DNA from: Planctomycetota bacterium
GTDB lineage: Bacteria; Planctomycetota; Planctomycetia; Pirellulales; Lacipirellulaceae
Assembly: GCA_013151315.1 (NCBI GenBank)
Contig: JAADIN010000038.1
Span: 1-18,420 of the forward strand
Direction of reading: 5' to 3'
Length of the DNA stretch: 18,420 bases
Shown here: positions 7,121-15,195 of the stretch, one piece after another
How the letters are laid out: the number at the start of each line of letters is the position of its first letter
Numbering within the stretch: position 1 is the stretch's first letter
Notes under the pieces: model-generated
What the model was told of the DNA's origin: nothing
The model's input: only the letters and a program-made list of their open reading frames with translations
Databases searched by the model: none
Position numbers and translations under genes: made by a program

Positions 7121-9337
7121 GAACCTATTGCTACGCCTTCTGCCCGGGTGGAATTTCAGGCCACACGAGACGATGCCGGCATACCGCACATCACGGCCGA
7201 CTGCTGGCTCGATGCGCTCTACGGCATGGGCTACATGCACGCGGTCGACCGCGCGACGCAGGTCTTTTTTGCTCGCAATGTGGCGACAGGCCAAGCTGCC
7301 GCACGGATTGCGGGCAAACCCGAATTGATCGAAACCGACCGCTTTTTCCGCCGCGCGGGGCTGCACCTCAACCTCGAATGCGAGGTCGAAAATCTGAATC
7401 CCCAGACTCGAGAGCAGCTTGAAAAGTATTGCGACGGATTGAACGACGGTTTGCAAGACGCCGGTCGTTCGCTGCCGATGTGGGTGACCGGCTTTCAGCC
7501 TCGGCCTTGGGATCCCACTGCGGTCCTAGCGATCGGCAATTTGCTGAGCTTTGCGGGACTCGCCGTCGCGGCCCAAGAGAACGAGCGATTGCTGCTCGAG
7601 CTGGTGCAAACCGGCATACCGCACGATTTGCTGCGTGAACTGATGGCCCCTTATCTCGAAGGCGTCGATTTCGAGCCATTGATGGATATCCATATCGAAA
7701 AGCGGCTCTCCGACGAAGCCTTAGAGATGCTGGCCGACCTGCCGCGACTAGCCGGCAGCAATGCCTGGGCCGTGGCCCCACGTCGTAGCGAAACGGGCAG
7801 CGCGCTGCTAGCTTCCGATCCCCATTTGGAAGTGAACCGGCTGCCAGCGATCTGGTACGAAATCGCATTGCACTGGGGCGAAGAATCCGATGCGAAATAC
7901 GTGATGGGTGCCACGCTTCCCGGCTGCCCATTGATGGCGGTGGGCCGATCGAAACAATTGGCCTGGGGAGTGACCTACATGCACGCCGATACGAGCGACT
8001 ACTTTGTCGAAGACTGCCGGCCGGGCGGAGCGACCGATTGGCAATATCGACGCGGCGACGAGTGGCACGATTTTCAAATCCGCGAAGAAATCATCGAGAC
8101 CAAAGGGGGCGAGCCGCAAACGATGCGCGTTTTCGAAAACCCCGAGGGGACCCTGCGTTGGGATCTGGCCGATCAAAAACCGGGAAAATATCTTTCCGCA
8201 AAATGGATCGGAAGCGAAGTCGGCTTCGGGCGCTCGATCGGTTGTTGGCTCGATGTATTGCAGTGTAGCAGCACGCGCGAGGCCATGGACGTGGTACGAG
8301 AAAACCCTCATCCGACTCTGGTATGGGTCTTGGCCGATTCCGAAGGGCACATCGGTCGACAAGCGAGCGGCTGGCTGCCCGAGCGGGCCCCCGGGCAGGT
8401 GGGCATTCTGCCTGTCCTGGCCTGGGACAAGGCGACCCACTGGCAAGGACGCCTGCCCAGCGACCCGCTACCCAGCCTCTACGATCCACCCGAGGGTTAC
8501 CTAGCAAGCGCCAACGAAGACATCGACCGAATTGGCGAGCAGATGATTCACAGTCACGGCCTGCCCGACTATCGCAAACGGCGTCTCGTCGAGCGGCTTC
8601 ATGAATTGAAGTCGGTCACGATCGAGGACATGCAGCAACTACAATACGATGTCGTGAGTGTCCAAGCTCGCCGGCTTCTGCCAATTTTTCTGCCGCATGT
8701 TCCCGAAGGTTCTCTGCGAGATACCTTGCTCGCCTGGGACTATAGCTACGATCCGGGTAGCATCGCTGCGACGGGGTTTCAGCATCTTTACCGTCATATC
8801 GTGCTCGAAATTTTTGGGCATGAAGAGGGCATCGGTTGGCGGCGCATGCTTTTTCTTTGTACGCGAATGGGATACTCGTCGATGATTCTCACCGCGATCG
8901 ACGATCTGCTCTGCCAAGAGCACTCGGGGTGGTGGGCAAACCGTGACAAAGGCGAAATGATCGGCGTGGCCGCCCAGCGTGCGGCCGAAGAACCCGAACA
9001 AAAATGGGGCGAAGTCAATTCCTTCCATTTTGCCAATCGTTTCTTTGAAGGCAGCCGCGTCGGTCGACTTCTAGGATTCAATACCGACAAAATGCCGATG
9101 CCCGGTTGTCAGGCAACGCCATTTCAGGGCCATTTACTTGCCACCGCGACGCGCGAGTCGAGCTTTGCGCCCAGTTATCATTTTGTAACCGACCTCGGCA
9201 CCGACGAAGCCTGGACCAATCTTCCCGGCGGCGCCAGCGAAAGCCGTTTCTCGAAATGGTACCGTAACGATATCCCGCGTTGGGTGGCCGGCGAGTATCG
9301 CCGATTGGTAGCAAAGCTTTCGGAAGAGGGGCAATAG
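7118..9337 (+). CDS. Penicillin acylase family (S45) Ntn hydrolase
   Basis: An N-terminal-nucleophile amidohydrolase of 739 residues, made as a precursor that cuts itself. The predicted cleavage is Gly213-Ser214 in LAGSNAWAV, which makes Ser214 the catalytic nucleophile. This leaves an alpha chain of about 213 residues and a beta chain of about 526. Family motifs follow: GSALLASDPHLEV, the GRSKQLAWGVT segment at about 276-286, and Asn466 in SANEDID. Asn466 is beta position 253, close to the oxyanion Asn beta-241 of the E. coli enzyme. Family members cleave amides such as beta-lactam side chains or acyl-homoserine lactones; the substrate here cannot be told. Unlike typical members it has no signal peptide (the start MEPIATPSARVEFQ is not hydrophobic), so it may act in the cytoplasm. 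No Shine-Dalgarno is seen. Confidence 0.93.
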   Translation: MEPIATPSARVEFQATRDDAGIPHITADCWLDALYGMGYMHAVDRATQVFFARNVATGQAAARIAGKPELIETDRFFRRAGLHLNLECEVENLNPQTREQLEKYCDGLNDGLQDAGRSLPMWVTGFQPRPWDPTAVLAIGNLLSFAGLAVAAQENERLLLELVQTGIPHDLLRELMAPYLEGVDFEPLMDIHIEKRLSDEALEMLADLPRLAGSNAWAVAPRRSETGSALLASDPHLEVNRLPAIWYEIALHWGEESDAKYVMGATLPGCPLMAVGRSKQLAWGVTYMHADTSDYFVEDCRPGGATDWQYRRGDEWHDFQIREEIIETKGGEPQTMRVFENPEGTLRWDLADQKPGKYLSAKWIGSEVGFGRSIGCWLDVLQCSSTREAMDVVRENPHPTLVWVLADSEGHIGRQASGWLPERAPGQVGILPVLAWDKATHWQGRLPSDPLPSLYDPPEGYLASANEDIDRIGEQMIHSHGLPDYRKRRLVERLHELKSVTIEDMQQLQYDVVSVQARRLLPIFLPHVPEGSLRDTLLAWDYSYDPGSIAATGFQHLYRHIVLEIFGHEEGIGWRRMLFLCTRMGYSSMILTAIDDLLCQEHSGWWANRDKGEMIGVAAQRAAEEPEQKWGEVNSFHFANRFFEGSRVGRLLGFNTDKMPMPGCQATPFQGHLLATATRESSFAPSYHFVTDLGTDEAWTNLPGGASESRFSKWYRNDIPRWVAGEYRRLVAKLSEEGQ

Positions 9338-9339
9338 AT

Positions 9340-9369
9340 TTGCCTTCGTAGCACCGGCTGTGTTACCAT
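9340..9369 (+). promoter_or_regulatory. Possible promoter of the toxin-antitoxin pair
   Basis: TTGCCT (9340-9345) and TACCAT (9364-9369), 18 bases apart, each match the sigma70 consensus at four of six positions. They lie just after the acylase stop codon and 24 bases before the antitoxin start. Weak evidence. Confidence 0.25.
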
Positions 9370-9392
9370 GAAAGCCGACTGGAGTACCACGA

Positions 9393-9659
9393 ATGGCGAC
9401 CGACAATCCCTCGAATCTGACCGAAGCCGAGAGTCTTTACCTCTACCTGGGCGAAAAAATCGCTAACGGGGGGCGCGACTCGTCGGCGGTCGACTTGCTC
9501 GCAAATTTCGAGGAGTACTACCGTCAGCTCCAGGATTTGCGTGCGAAGATAGCCGAAGCGGAGGAATCGAGCGCTCGTGGAGAATCAGCACCTCTTGATG
9601 TCGAGGACGTGATTCGCAGAGGGAGAGAAAGGGCCGCCCTGAGAGGAATCACGGATTAA
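9393..9659 (+). CDS. Putative antitoxin of a ParE-type toxin-antitoxin pair
   Basis: An 88-residue acidic protein directly upstream of a ParE-like toxin. The stop codon and the toxin start overlap (TAATG), which implies coupled translation. A GGAG ribosome site lies eight bases before the ATG. The middle (about residues 35-60) is helical and charged (FEEYYRQLQDLRAKIAEAEE). The C-terminus (PLDVEDVIRRGRERAALRGI) looks like the toxin-wrapping tail of type II antitoxins. I see no clear ribbon-helix-helix or helix-turn-helix, so any DNA-binding or autoregulatory role is uncertain. The identity rests mainly on gene order. Confidence 0.7.
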   Translation: MATDNPSNLTEAESLYLYLGEKIANGGRDSSAVDLLANFEEYYRQLQDLRAKIAEAEESSARGESAPLDVEDVIRRGRERAALRGITD

Positions 9660-9967
9660 TGGCAAGCCTAGTATGGACGGTTCCTGCTAGACAGGATGTC
9701 GACGACATTTACGATTTCATCGCCAATTCAGATGGTCGTCCTCTCATTGCCGATAACATGACGCGTGAAATAATCCAGAAGTGCGAGACCTATGCGGAAG
9801 CATTCTCCGCCGGAAACCTGATAGGAACCTTGCGACCCCATCTTGGCGAGCACCTCCGAGTTTTTTCTTACAAGCGGTGGGTGGTGGTGTTCCTGCCCCT
9901 CGAAGATGGCATTGAGGTAGTGCGGGTCGTTGATGGCTCACGCGACTATGGCAAGCTGTTTGAGTGA
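9659..9967 (+). CDS. RelE/ParE family toxin
   Basis: A 102-residue type II toxin. The N-terminal motif VWTVPARQDVDDIYDFIA and the C-terminal segment HLRVFSYKRWVVVFLPLEDG followed by IEVVRVVDGSRDYGKLF are typical of ParE. Known ParE toxins poison DNA gyrase, while RelE relatives cleave ribosome-bound mRNA; the sequence alone does not decide, though the GSRDY ending favours ParE. The start codon overlaps the antitoxin stop by one base. The pair lies in the same direction as its neighbours, and a repeat begins four bases after the stop codon. Confidence 0.85.
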   Translation: MASLVWTVPARQDVDDIYDFIANSDGRPLIADNMTREIIQKCETYAEAFSAGNLIGTLRPHLGEHLRVFSYKRWVVVFLPLEDGIEVVRVVDGSRDYGKLFE

Positions 9968-9970
9968 GTG

Positions 9971-10000
9971 ACTCCGGCGATCTGTCAGATCGCGGCTACT
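9971..10000 (+). repeat. Dispersed palindromic repeat, copy 2
   Basis: The 30-base core differs from the other copies at one base near its end (CTACT rather than CTATT). The palindrome GCGATCTGTCAGATCGC is at 9977-9993. It lies in the 52-base gap between the toxin stop and the decarboxylase start. Confidence 0.9.
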
Positions 10001-10019
10001 TTTATCTTTCGCATTTTGT

Positions 10020-11520
10020 ATGAGTACTCCTGCCCAACAACGCAAGCTTATCGCCGAGGCGTACGACCCTCGGCTCGTGCGCGAAGCCGGCAAGCGGATG
10101 GCGGAGTTGCTTGCCGAGCATTTCAGTAGCGTCCAAAGCGGCGAAGGGCCCGTGCTCAATTGGGAAGAGCCGAGCCTGAACCTCAAGCTGGCCCGTGCTG
10201 AGATCGACGCGGGCCAAATTGACAGAGAAAGGGCTTCCCCAGCCCAAGGATTTGATTCGCTGGTTACTCGCTTCGACGCGCTGCTAAAACAAAGCCTCGC
10301 TCGAGGGCAAAACCTGCATCATCCCCATTATGTGGGACATCAAGTGCCCGCATCGATCCCGCTGGCCGGACTGTTCGACGCCGCCACGACGCTCACCAAT
10401 CAGGTGATGGCAATCTACGAAATGGGCCCCTGGGCGACTGCGATCGAGCAGGCGGTCGTCGGTGCGCTGGGCGAAGCGATCGGTTTTACCGCCGGCAAAT
10501 TTGGTGGCCTCATCACCTCGGGCGGTTCCTTGGCCAATCTCACCGCCCTGCTCACCGCTCGCAATGTCGCGCTTGGCGACGTTTGGTCGACGGGAATCGC
10601 CGCGCGATCGCCCGCTCCCGTGTTGGTTACTCATGCCGAGGCGCATTATTGTGTCACCCGCGCAGCAGGCATCCTCGGCTTGGGGACCGAGCAAGTCGTG
10701 CGCGTCCCGATCGACGGGCGGCGCCGGATGGACGCAAATCAGCTCGACTCGATTCTCTCAGATCTCCGCATTCGCGGGGTGCCGATCGTCGCCGTTGCGG
10801 CAGCAGCATGTACGACGCCGATCGGCGCGTTCGATCCGCTCGTGGAGATCGCCGACGTTTGCCGACGCCATGAAGTCTGGCTGCATGTCGACGCCGCCCA
10901 TGGAGGGGCCGCCTGCCTTAGCGCAAAACATCGCCACCTAGTACGCGGGCTAGAGCTAGCTGACAGCGTTGTTTGCGACGCCCACAAAATGATGTTCATG
11001 CCGGCCCTGTGTGCGATGGTGTTCTATCGCGACCGAGAGCACCGTTTTTCTGCGTTCGAGCAGACGGCACCCTATCTGTTTGACCCGTCTGCCCCAGGCA
11101 TGGCCGAGTACGATAATGGCATGGTCAACATGGAATGCACCAAGCGGGCCGCCGCCATGGGCTTGTGGGGCGTCTGGTCAACTTTTGGTAACCGGCTGTT
11201 CGAAGCGTTGGTCGATACGACCTTCGACCTTGCCCAGCGTTTTTATGAAATACTAGACGAAGCCGACGATTTCCAGCCCTTCTGCCGCCCCGAATGCAAC
11301 ATCGTCGTTTTCCGCTACTTGCCGGCGGAAATCCGGGATCGTCCTGCGGAGGAGATCGACCGTTTCCAACTGCAACTACGGCGAGCGGTCGTCGAGTCCG
11401 GCGATTTTTACTTGGTGCAGGCTCGATGGCCGAAGCTACTTGCGCGCGACGATGATGAATCCACTAACAACCGAAGAACATCTGCACGGGTTGCTTCACC
11501 GCTTGCGGCTTCGCACGTAG
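10020..11520 (+). CDS. PLP-dependent group II decarboxylase, frameshifted at 3' end
   Basis: A member of the pyridoxal-phosphate decarboxylase family (relatives act on glutamate, aromatic amino acids or diaminobutyrate). The PLP lysine is Lys323 in VVCDAHKMMFMPALC, and the preceding VWLHVDAAHGGAA carries the cofactor-stacking and Asp residues. GGLITSGGSLANLTALL is the phosphate-binding segment. The substrate is not determinable. As written, the open frame runs on to 11747 through a repeat and antisense to the next gene. The +1 frame after about 11420 gives the expected family ending (SYLRATMMNPLTTEEHLHGL) and stops at 11518-11520. A one-base change at about 11418-11430 therefore separates the two parts. 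I give the native end, not the read-through end. The ATG at 10020 has no clear ribosome site. Confidence 0.88.
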
Positions 11521-11529
11521 AGGGGGGAA

Positions 11530-11580
11530 ACTCCGGCGATCTGTCAGATCGCGGCTATTGTTGTCCGCCTCGCGGCTACT
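11530..11580 (+). repeat. Dispersed palindromic repeat, copy 3
   Basis: The core at 11530-11559 is identical to copy 1, with the palindrome at 11536-11552. The trailing half-unit (GTCCGCCTCGCGGCTA) is also shared with copy 1. It lies between the native stop of the decarboxylase (11520) and the end of the minus-strand isomerase gene, which it overlaps by a few bases. Confidence 0.9.
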
Positions 11581-12361
11581 GCGACAACGTCCGCAAATAC
11601 CGCACCGCGTTGCCAATGTCTTCCACCGGCTGCCGCGAGTCGCGGCGCTCGATCGTCAGCCAATCACGATATTCAAACTCTTCGAGCATGCCCAAGAGTT
11701 CCGGGAAATCGGCCGTGCCGCGGCCCAACTCCACCTCGACCCCGTGACCGCTCGCCAGATCATGCACGCCATCGGTTGCATGCACGTGGGCAATGTGCCT
11801 GCCTGCAACCGAAACAAACTCAGCAGGCGATTCTCCTTGGGCAATCAGCCGCGCCGGGTGCAGATCGAGCGCCAAGGTTCCTTCGGGAAGCGAATCAACA
11901 AAATCGACCAAAGCCTGAGCGTCTGCCGAAGTCGCCTGGGCCGTCAGCCGAACGCCCAACCGATTGCCATGCACGGCCAAGCTAGAAATGGCGTCGATCA
12001 AGGTCGCCGCCGCGGTCGATTCCGCCGCGGGAAGATCCCCCAGATTGAAAATAAGAATTCGCGCCCGCAGTTGCGAGGCAAGCCGCATCGCAGCCAGGGT
12101 GGCCTCCAATCGCCGCTCGAGGTCGTCGGGATTGGCATAGCCGCGTCGAGTGGGAAAGGCCACCGACGCAACCCGCAAATTCAGATCATTCAGTATTTTC
12201 CGTAGCTGACGGAGCCCTGTTTCCGATAACTCAGCCGGCCGAAGCTCTTGGCGGGCGTCGAATTGCACTCCATCGCACTCCAACCGGGCAGCCGTGTGCA
12301 ATGCTTTCTTGAAGGGTTGCGCAAAGCACCCCGTCTGAGCTGCAATTCTAAATCCTATCAT
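11576..12361 (-). CDS. Sugar phosphate isomerase/epimerase-like TIM barrel
   Basis: A 261-residue protein of the xylose-isomerase-like AP endonuclease 2 fold. These are TIM barrels that use a divalent metal to isomerise or epimerise sugars or related polyols. Strands typical of the fold are visible: CDGVQFDAR near the N-terminus, ARILIFNLGD, LALDLHPARL, GRHIAHVHATDG and the closing DWLTIERRDSRQPVEDI. The HVHATDG and WLTIERR motifs supply probable metal or substrate ligands (His, Glu). Many relatives act in inositol, hexulose or unusual sugar catabolism; the substrate is unknown here. It is divergent from the large secreted protein gene, with repeat copy 4 in the 70-base gap between them. The ATG at 12361 has no clear ribosome site. 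Confidence 0.85.
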   Translation of the reverse strand: MIGFRIAAQTGCFAQPFKKALHTAARLECDGVQFDARQELRPAELSETGLRQLRKILNDLNLRVASVAFPTRRGYANPDDLERRLEATLAAMRLASQLRARILIFNLGDLPAAESTAAATLIDAISSLAVHGNRLGVRLTAQATSADAQALVDFVDSLPEGTLALDLHPARLIAQGESPAEFVSVAGRHIAHVHATDGVHDLASGHGVEVELGRGTADFPELLGMLEEFEYRDWLTIERRDSRQPVEDIGNAVRYLRTLSQ

Positions 12362-12370
12362 TTCAATGTG

Positions 12371-12422
12371 ACTCCGGCGATCTGTCAGATCGCGGCTATT
12401 CTCCTGTTAGATCGCGACTATT
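12371..12422 (+). repeat. Dispersed palindromic repeat, copy 4
   Basis: The core at 12371-12400 is identical to copies 1 and 3, with the palindrome at 12377-12393. A diverged half-unit follows (AGATCGCGACTATTT, 12409-12423). It fills most of the divergent gap between the isomerase and the large secreted protein, so both promoters must overlap it or lie very close. Confidence 0.9.
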
Positions 12423-12431
12423 TGGATTTCC

Positions 12432-15056
12432 ATGCTTTCCTGTCTCTCAAGTCTTCTGATTCTAACCGCTCTGGCGCTTCCGGCCAGTGAGGAGCGGTTT
12501 GTCGACGCGGTGGAGATCTTTTCGTGCGATTTTGGCGAAGCCTGGGATGTGAATTTCGACCAATGGCCCGACCGATGGACCCGACGCCGCGGTCCTGATT
12601 GGCCCCACTACGTCAACATTCACCTGGAAGACGAAAAGCAAGCCGTCGCCGGGCGATGCCTGACGGTAGACCTCAACGGAGGAGCCGCCGAGGTTTCAAG
12701 CCCTGCTATCTCGGTCTCCGAAAAGTTTAGCTATGTTGTGGAAGCCCGGTTGAGAACAGAGAAACTCAACCACAGTCGCGCCCGAGTGAAAATCGATTTT
12801 TACGACGACCAGCAACAGCTTTTGGAATCTGCCTCAAGCGAGTGGTTTCAAGGTTCTCGCCATTGGACCAAAATCCACTTCGGTCCGGTGAATATCAATA
12901 ATTCCGAGGTGCGATGGGCAAGAGTTACGCTCCATGTCGATCAAGAAGGCCAAGCCGACATCACAGGCAAGGTGTCGCTCGACGACCTCTGGATGGCCCG
13001 GTTACCTCGAATGACCGTACATACCAACAGTCTGTACAATGTTTATACCAATCCTCGCAACGTGGTCGTCACTTGTGATCTTTCAGGGATTCTTGAGAAG
13101 GACCCCAACATCCGATTCGAATTGCTTGATGCAAGCATGACCGCATTGGATGCCACCAGTGTGCAGCTCGACGGACGATTGATCACCGAACGTCTCAGCA
13201 AGGCATCCGAATTTGTCGATGATTCGGTACTGCGTCCTGACGGATATGAAGGAAGCACGCAGTGGCGACCTCCGATCCAGGAGTATGGTTTTTATCGAGT
13301 AAGAGTCTCGATGCAAACGATGCGCGGAACGCTCAAAGAAGACGTGATTTCGATTGCCGTCGTGCCGCCCATCGAGCAGCACTCTCAGGGCGAATTCGGC
13401 TGGTCGCTCGCAGGAGGCAAAACGCCCCTCCCTTTGAATCAACTCGTGGAGCTTTTGCCTCGCGTGGGCATCAGCTGGGTGAAACTACCGGTTTGGTACG
13501 GCTTGTCGGAAACGCAGCGCGGCGACGAGTTAATCCGTTTCACCGAACAGCTCGGTGCCGACGACATCGAGGTGGTCGGCGTGCTGGATCACCCTCCCGC
13601 AGATATCGAATTTGGAAAATTTGTTGCCGAGGATATCACGATCGCCGACCTGCTTTCGAGCGAAGATCCCTCGGCTTGGCTTCCTTCGCTCGACGCGGTC
13701 TTGACCCGACTTTCACTCCGAGTGCGTTGGTGGCAATTGGGTAATGATCGGGATACCAGTTACTCCGACTTTCACTACCTCGACCGTGAGCTGGGAACCC
13801 TACGCGGGCAACTCTTTCGCTTTGGGCAAGATGTGAATTTGGGGATCGGCTGGCCCTGGAACAAGGCCTCGGCGACTACGCGATCGACCCCCTGGGACTT
13901 TCAACAATTTTCGGCCACCCCGGCTCTTACGAGCGACGAGATCGCCGCCTACCTAAAGCTACCCCGACCCAAGGGAATCACTCGCTGGACACTCGTCGAG
14001 CCGCTCCCGCGGGGCGACTACGATTTGGAAACTCGCACCCGATCGCTCGTTCAGCAGATGCTCGAAGCGAAAATCCATGGAGCCGACGGCATTTTTATCG
14101 CTGCGCCGTTCGACGATCAACGCGGATTGATGTCCAATCGGGGGACTCCTACCGAGTTGCTTTTGCCGTGGAGAACCACCGCATCCCTACTTAGCGGCAC
14201 CACCTATTTGGGGTCGCTCCGTCTGCCAGGGGGAAGCGAAAACCGGCTGTTTGAAACGGCGGATGGCGACGTGCTGATGGCGGTCTGGAACCAATCTCCT
14301 CGTCGAGAGGTCCTCTATTTGGGAGAGGACGTGCGTGTTGTCGACGCTTGGGGACGCTCCACAACCGCTGAGCAAATCGAGCACCGTCAGGTCATCGAAG
14401 TCAGCGTGCTACCCAAATTCATTCTTGGCCTCAATCCGCACATTGCGAAATGGCGAATGAATGCCCGTTTTGTGCAATCGGATATTCCTAGCGTTTTTGG
14501 TTTCTCCCATGCCAATGCCATGGAGATACAAAATACCTTCAAGCAAGGAGCCGGAGGTTTTGCACGCCTGACGGCCCCGGAAGGTTGGCAGATCGTGCCC
14601 AATAAAGTCGACTTCAAACTTTCAGCAGGCGAAAGGTCGCAACGCCCCTTTCAGATCATGCTCCCGTTTGACGCCAACAGCGGCAATGCAACCCTGCGAG
14701 CCGACTTTCAGTTTTCCGCCGACCGACCCTACCAATTCAGTATTTATCGAGAGCTCGTGGTAGGCGATGAGGACATCGAGATCGAGCTGCACACGCGGTT
14801 GGCAGATGATGGTTCGCTCGTTGTGGAGCAACGGATGATCAATCATTCCGAGAAACTTCTTGATTTCAAATGCCTCCTCTACACCCCGGGCCGACGGCGA
14901 CGACGAATGCAAGTTTTTCGTCTTGGCAACAATCATGATGTCAAAACTTACGTCTATCAGAACGGTCAAGAATTGATCGGCCACGAACTCTGGCTCCGCG
15001 CCGAGGAGTTAGGCGGCACGCGCATACTCAACCACCGCATGACGATCGAGCACTAA
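12432..15056 (+). CDS. Large secreted protein with glycosidase-like barrel
   Basis: An 874-residue exported protein with a signal peptide, MLSCLSSLLILTALALPA, cleaved before SEERF. Residues about 25-190 look like a carbohydrate-binding jelly roll (EARLRTEKLNHSRARVKIDF, GKVSLDDLWMARLP). About 200-310 look like beta-sandwich. Residues about 320-600 resemble a clan-A glycoside hydrolase barrel (GEFGWSLAGGK, VGISWVKLPVWYG). At the usual acid/base position (WxxxNE) it reads WWQLGND, with Asp439 in place of Glu. Glu523 (RWTLVEPLP) could be the nucleophile. The C-terminal quarter is beta-rich. I do not recognise a named family; the enzyme role is inference. It may act on extracellular polysaccharide, and the neighbouring isomerase suggests sugar use. 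The start has only a weak GGA upstream. Confidence 0.8.
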   Translation: MLSCLSSLLILTALALPASEERFVDAVEIFSCDFGEAWDVNFDQWPDRWTRRRGPDWPHYVNIHLEDEKQAVAGRCLTVDLNGGAAEVSSPAISVSEKFSYVVEARLRTEKLNHSRARVKIDFYDDQQQLLESASSEWFQGSRHWTKIHFGPVNINNSEVRWARVTLHVDQEGQADITGKVSLDDLWMARLPRMTVHTNSLYNVYTNPRNVVVTCDLSGILEKDPNIRFELLDASMTALDATSVQLDGRLITERLSKASEFVDDSVLRPDGYEGSTQWRPPIQEYGFYRVRVSMQTMRGTLKEDVISIAVVPPIEQHSQGEFGWSLAGGKTPLPLNQLVELLPRVGISWVKLPVWYGLSETQRGDELIRFTEQLGADDIEVVGVLDHPPADIEFGKFVAEDITIADLLSSEDPSAWLPSLDAVLTRLSLRVRWWQLGNDRDTSYSDFHYLDRELGTLRGQLFRFGQDVNLGIGWPWNKASATTRSTPWDFQQFSATPALTSDEIAAYLKLPRPKGITRWTLVEPLPRGDYDLETRTRSLVQQMLEAKIHGADGIFIAAPFDDQRGLMSNRGTPTELLLPWRTTASLLSGTTYLGSLRLPGGSENRLFETADGDVLMAVWNQSPRREVLYLGEDVRVVDAWGRSTTAEQIEHRQVIEVSVLPKFILGLNPHIAKWRMNARFVQSDIPSVFGFSHANAMEIQNTFKQGAGGFARLTAPEGWQIVPNKVDFKLSAGERSQRPFQIMLPFDANSGNATLRADFQFSADRPYQFSIYRELVVGDEDIEIELHTRLADDGSLVVEQRMINHSEKLLDFKCLLYTPGRRRRRMQVFRLGNNHDVKTYVYQNGQELIGHELWLRAEELGGTRILNHRMTIEH

Positions 15057-15070
15057 AAGAATTACGAAGG

Positions 15071-15116
15071 GGTGCAAAGCCGAGGGATGGCAATCCCTCG
15101 GCCCTAGCAGCGCACC
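15071..15116 (+). terminator. Strong hairpin after the secreted-protein gene
   Basis: A perfect 10-bp stem, GCCGAGGGAT (15079-15088) and ATCCCTCGGC (15093-15102), with a 4-base loop, is enclosed by GGTGC/GCACC (15071-15075 and 15112-15116). It begins 15 bases after the stop codon at 15056. There is no T-tract after it, so it is either a hairpin that stabilises or attenuates transcripts or another repeat family. It is not a canonical intrinsic terminator. Confidence 0.5.
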
Positions 15117-15195
15117 TTGTCGACACCGCCGACAACCATTACGATGCGGTCTGCTCGTTCCACCCGCCATTTCATCACCTGCCACGCCTCTACGC

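Noticed and set aside
7808..8446. Minus-strand open frame inside the acylase gene
   Set aside because: It is a codon-composition shadow of a well-supported coding gene. The product has no recognisable motif and no ribosome site.
6005..12422. CRISPR-like array
   Set aside because: The four repeats are 0.8-4 kb apart with whole genes between them and there are no spacers or cas genes, so they are dispersed elements.
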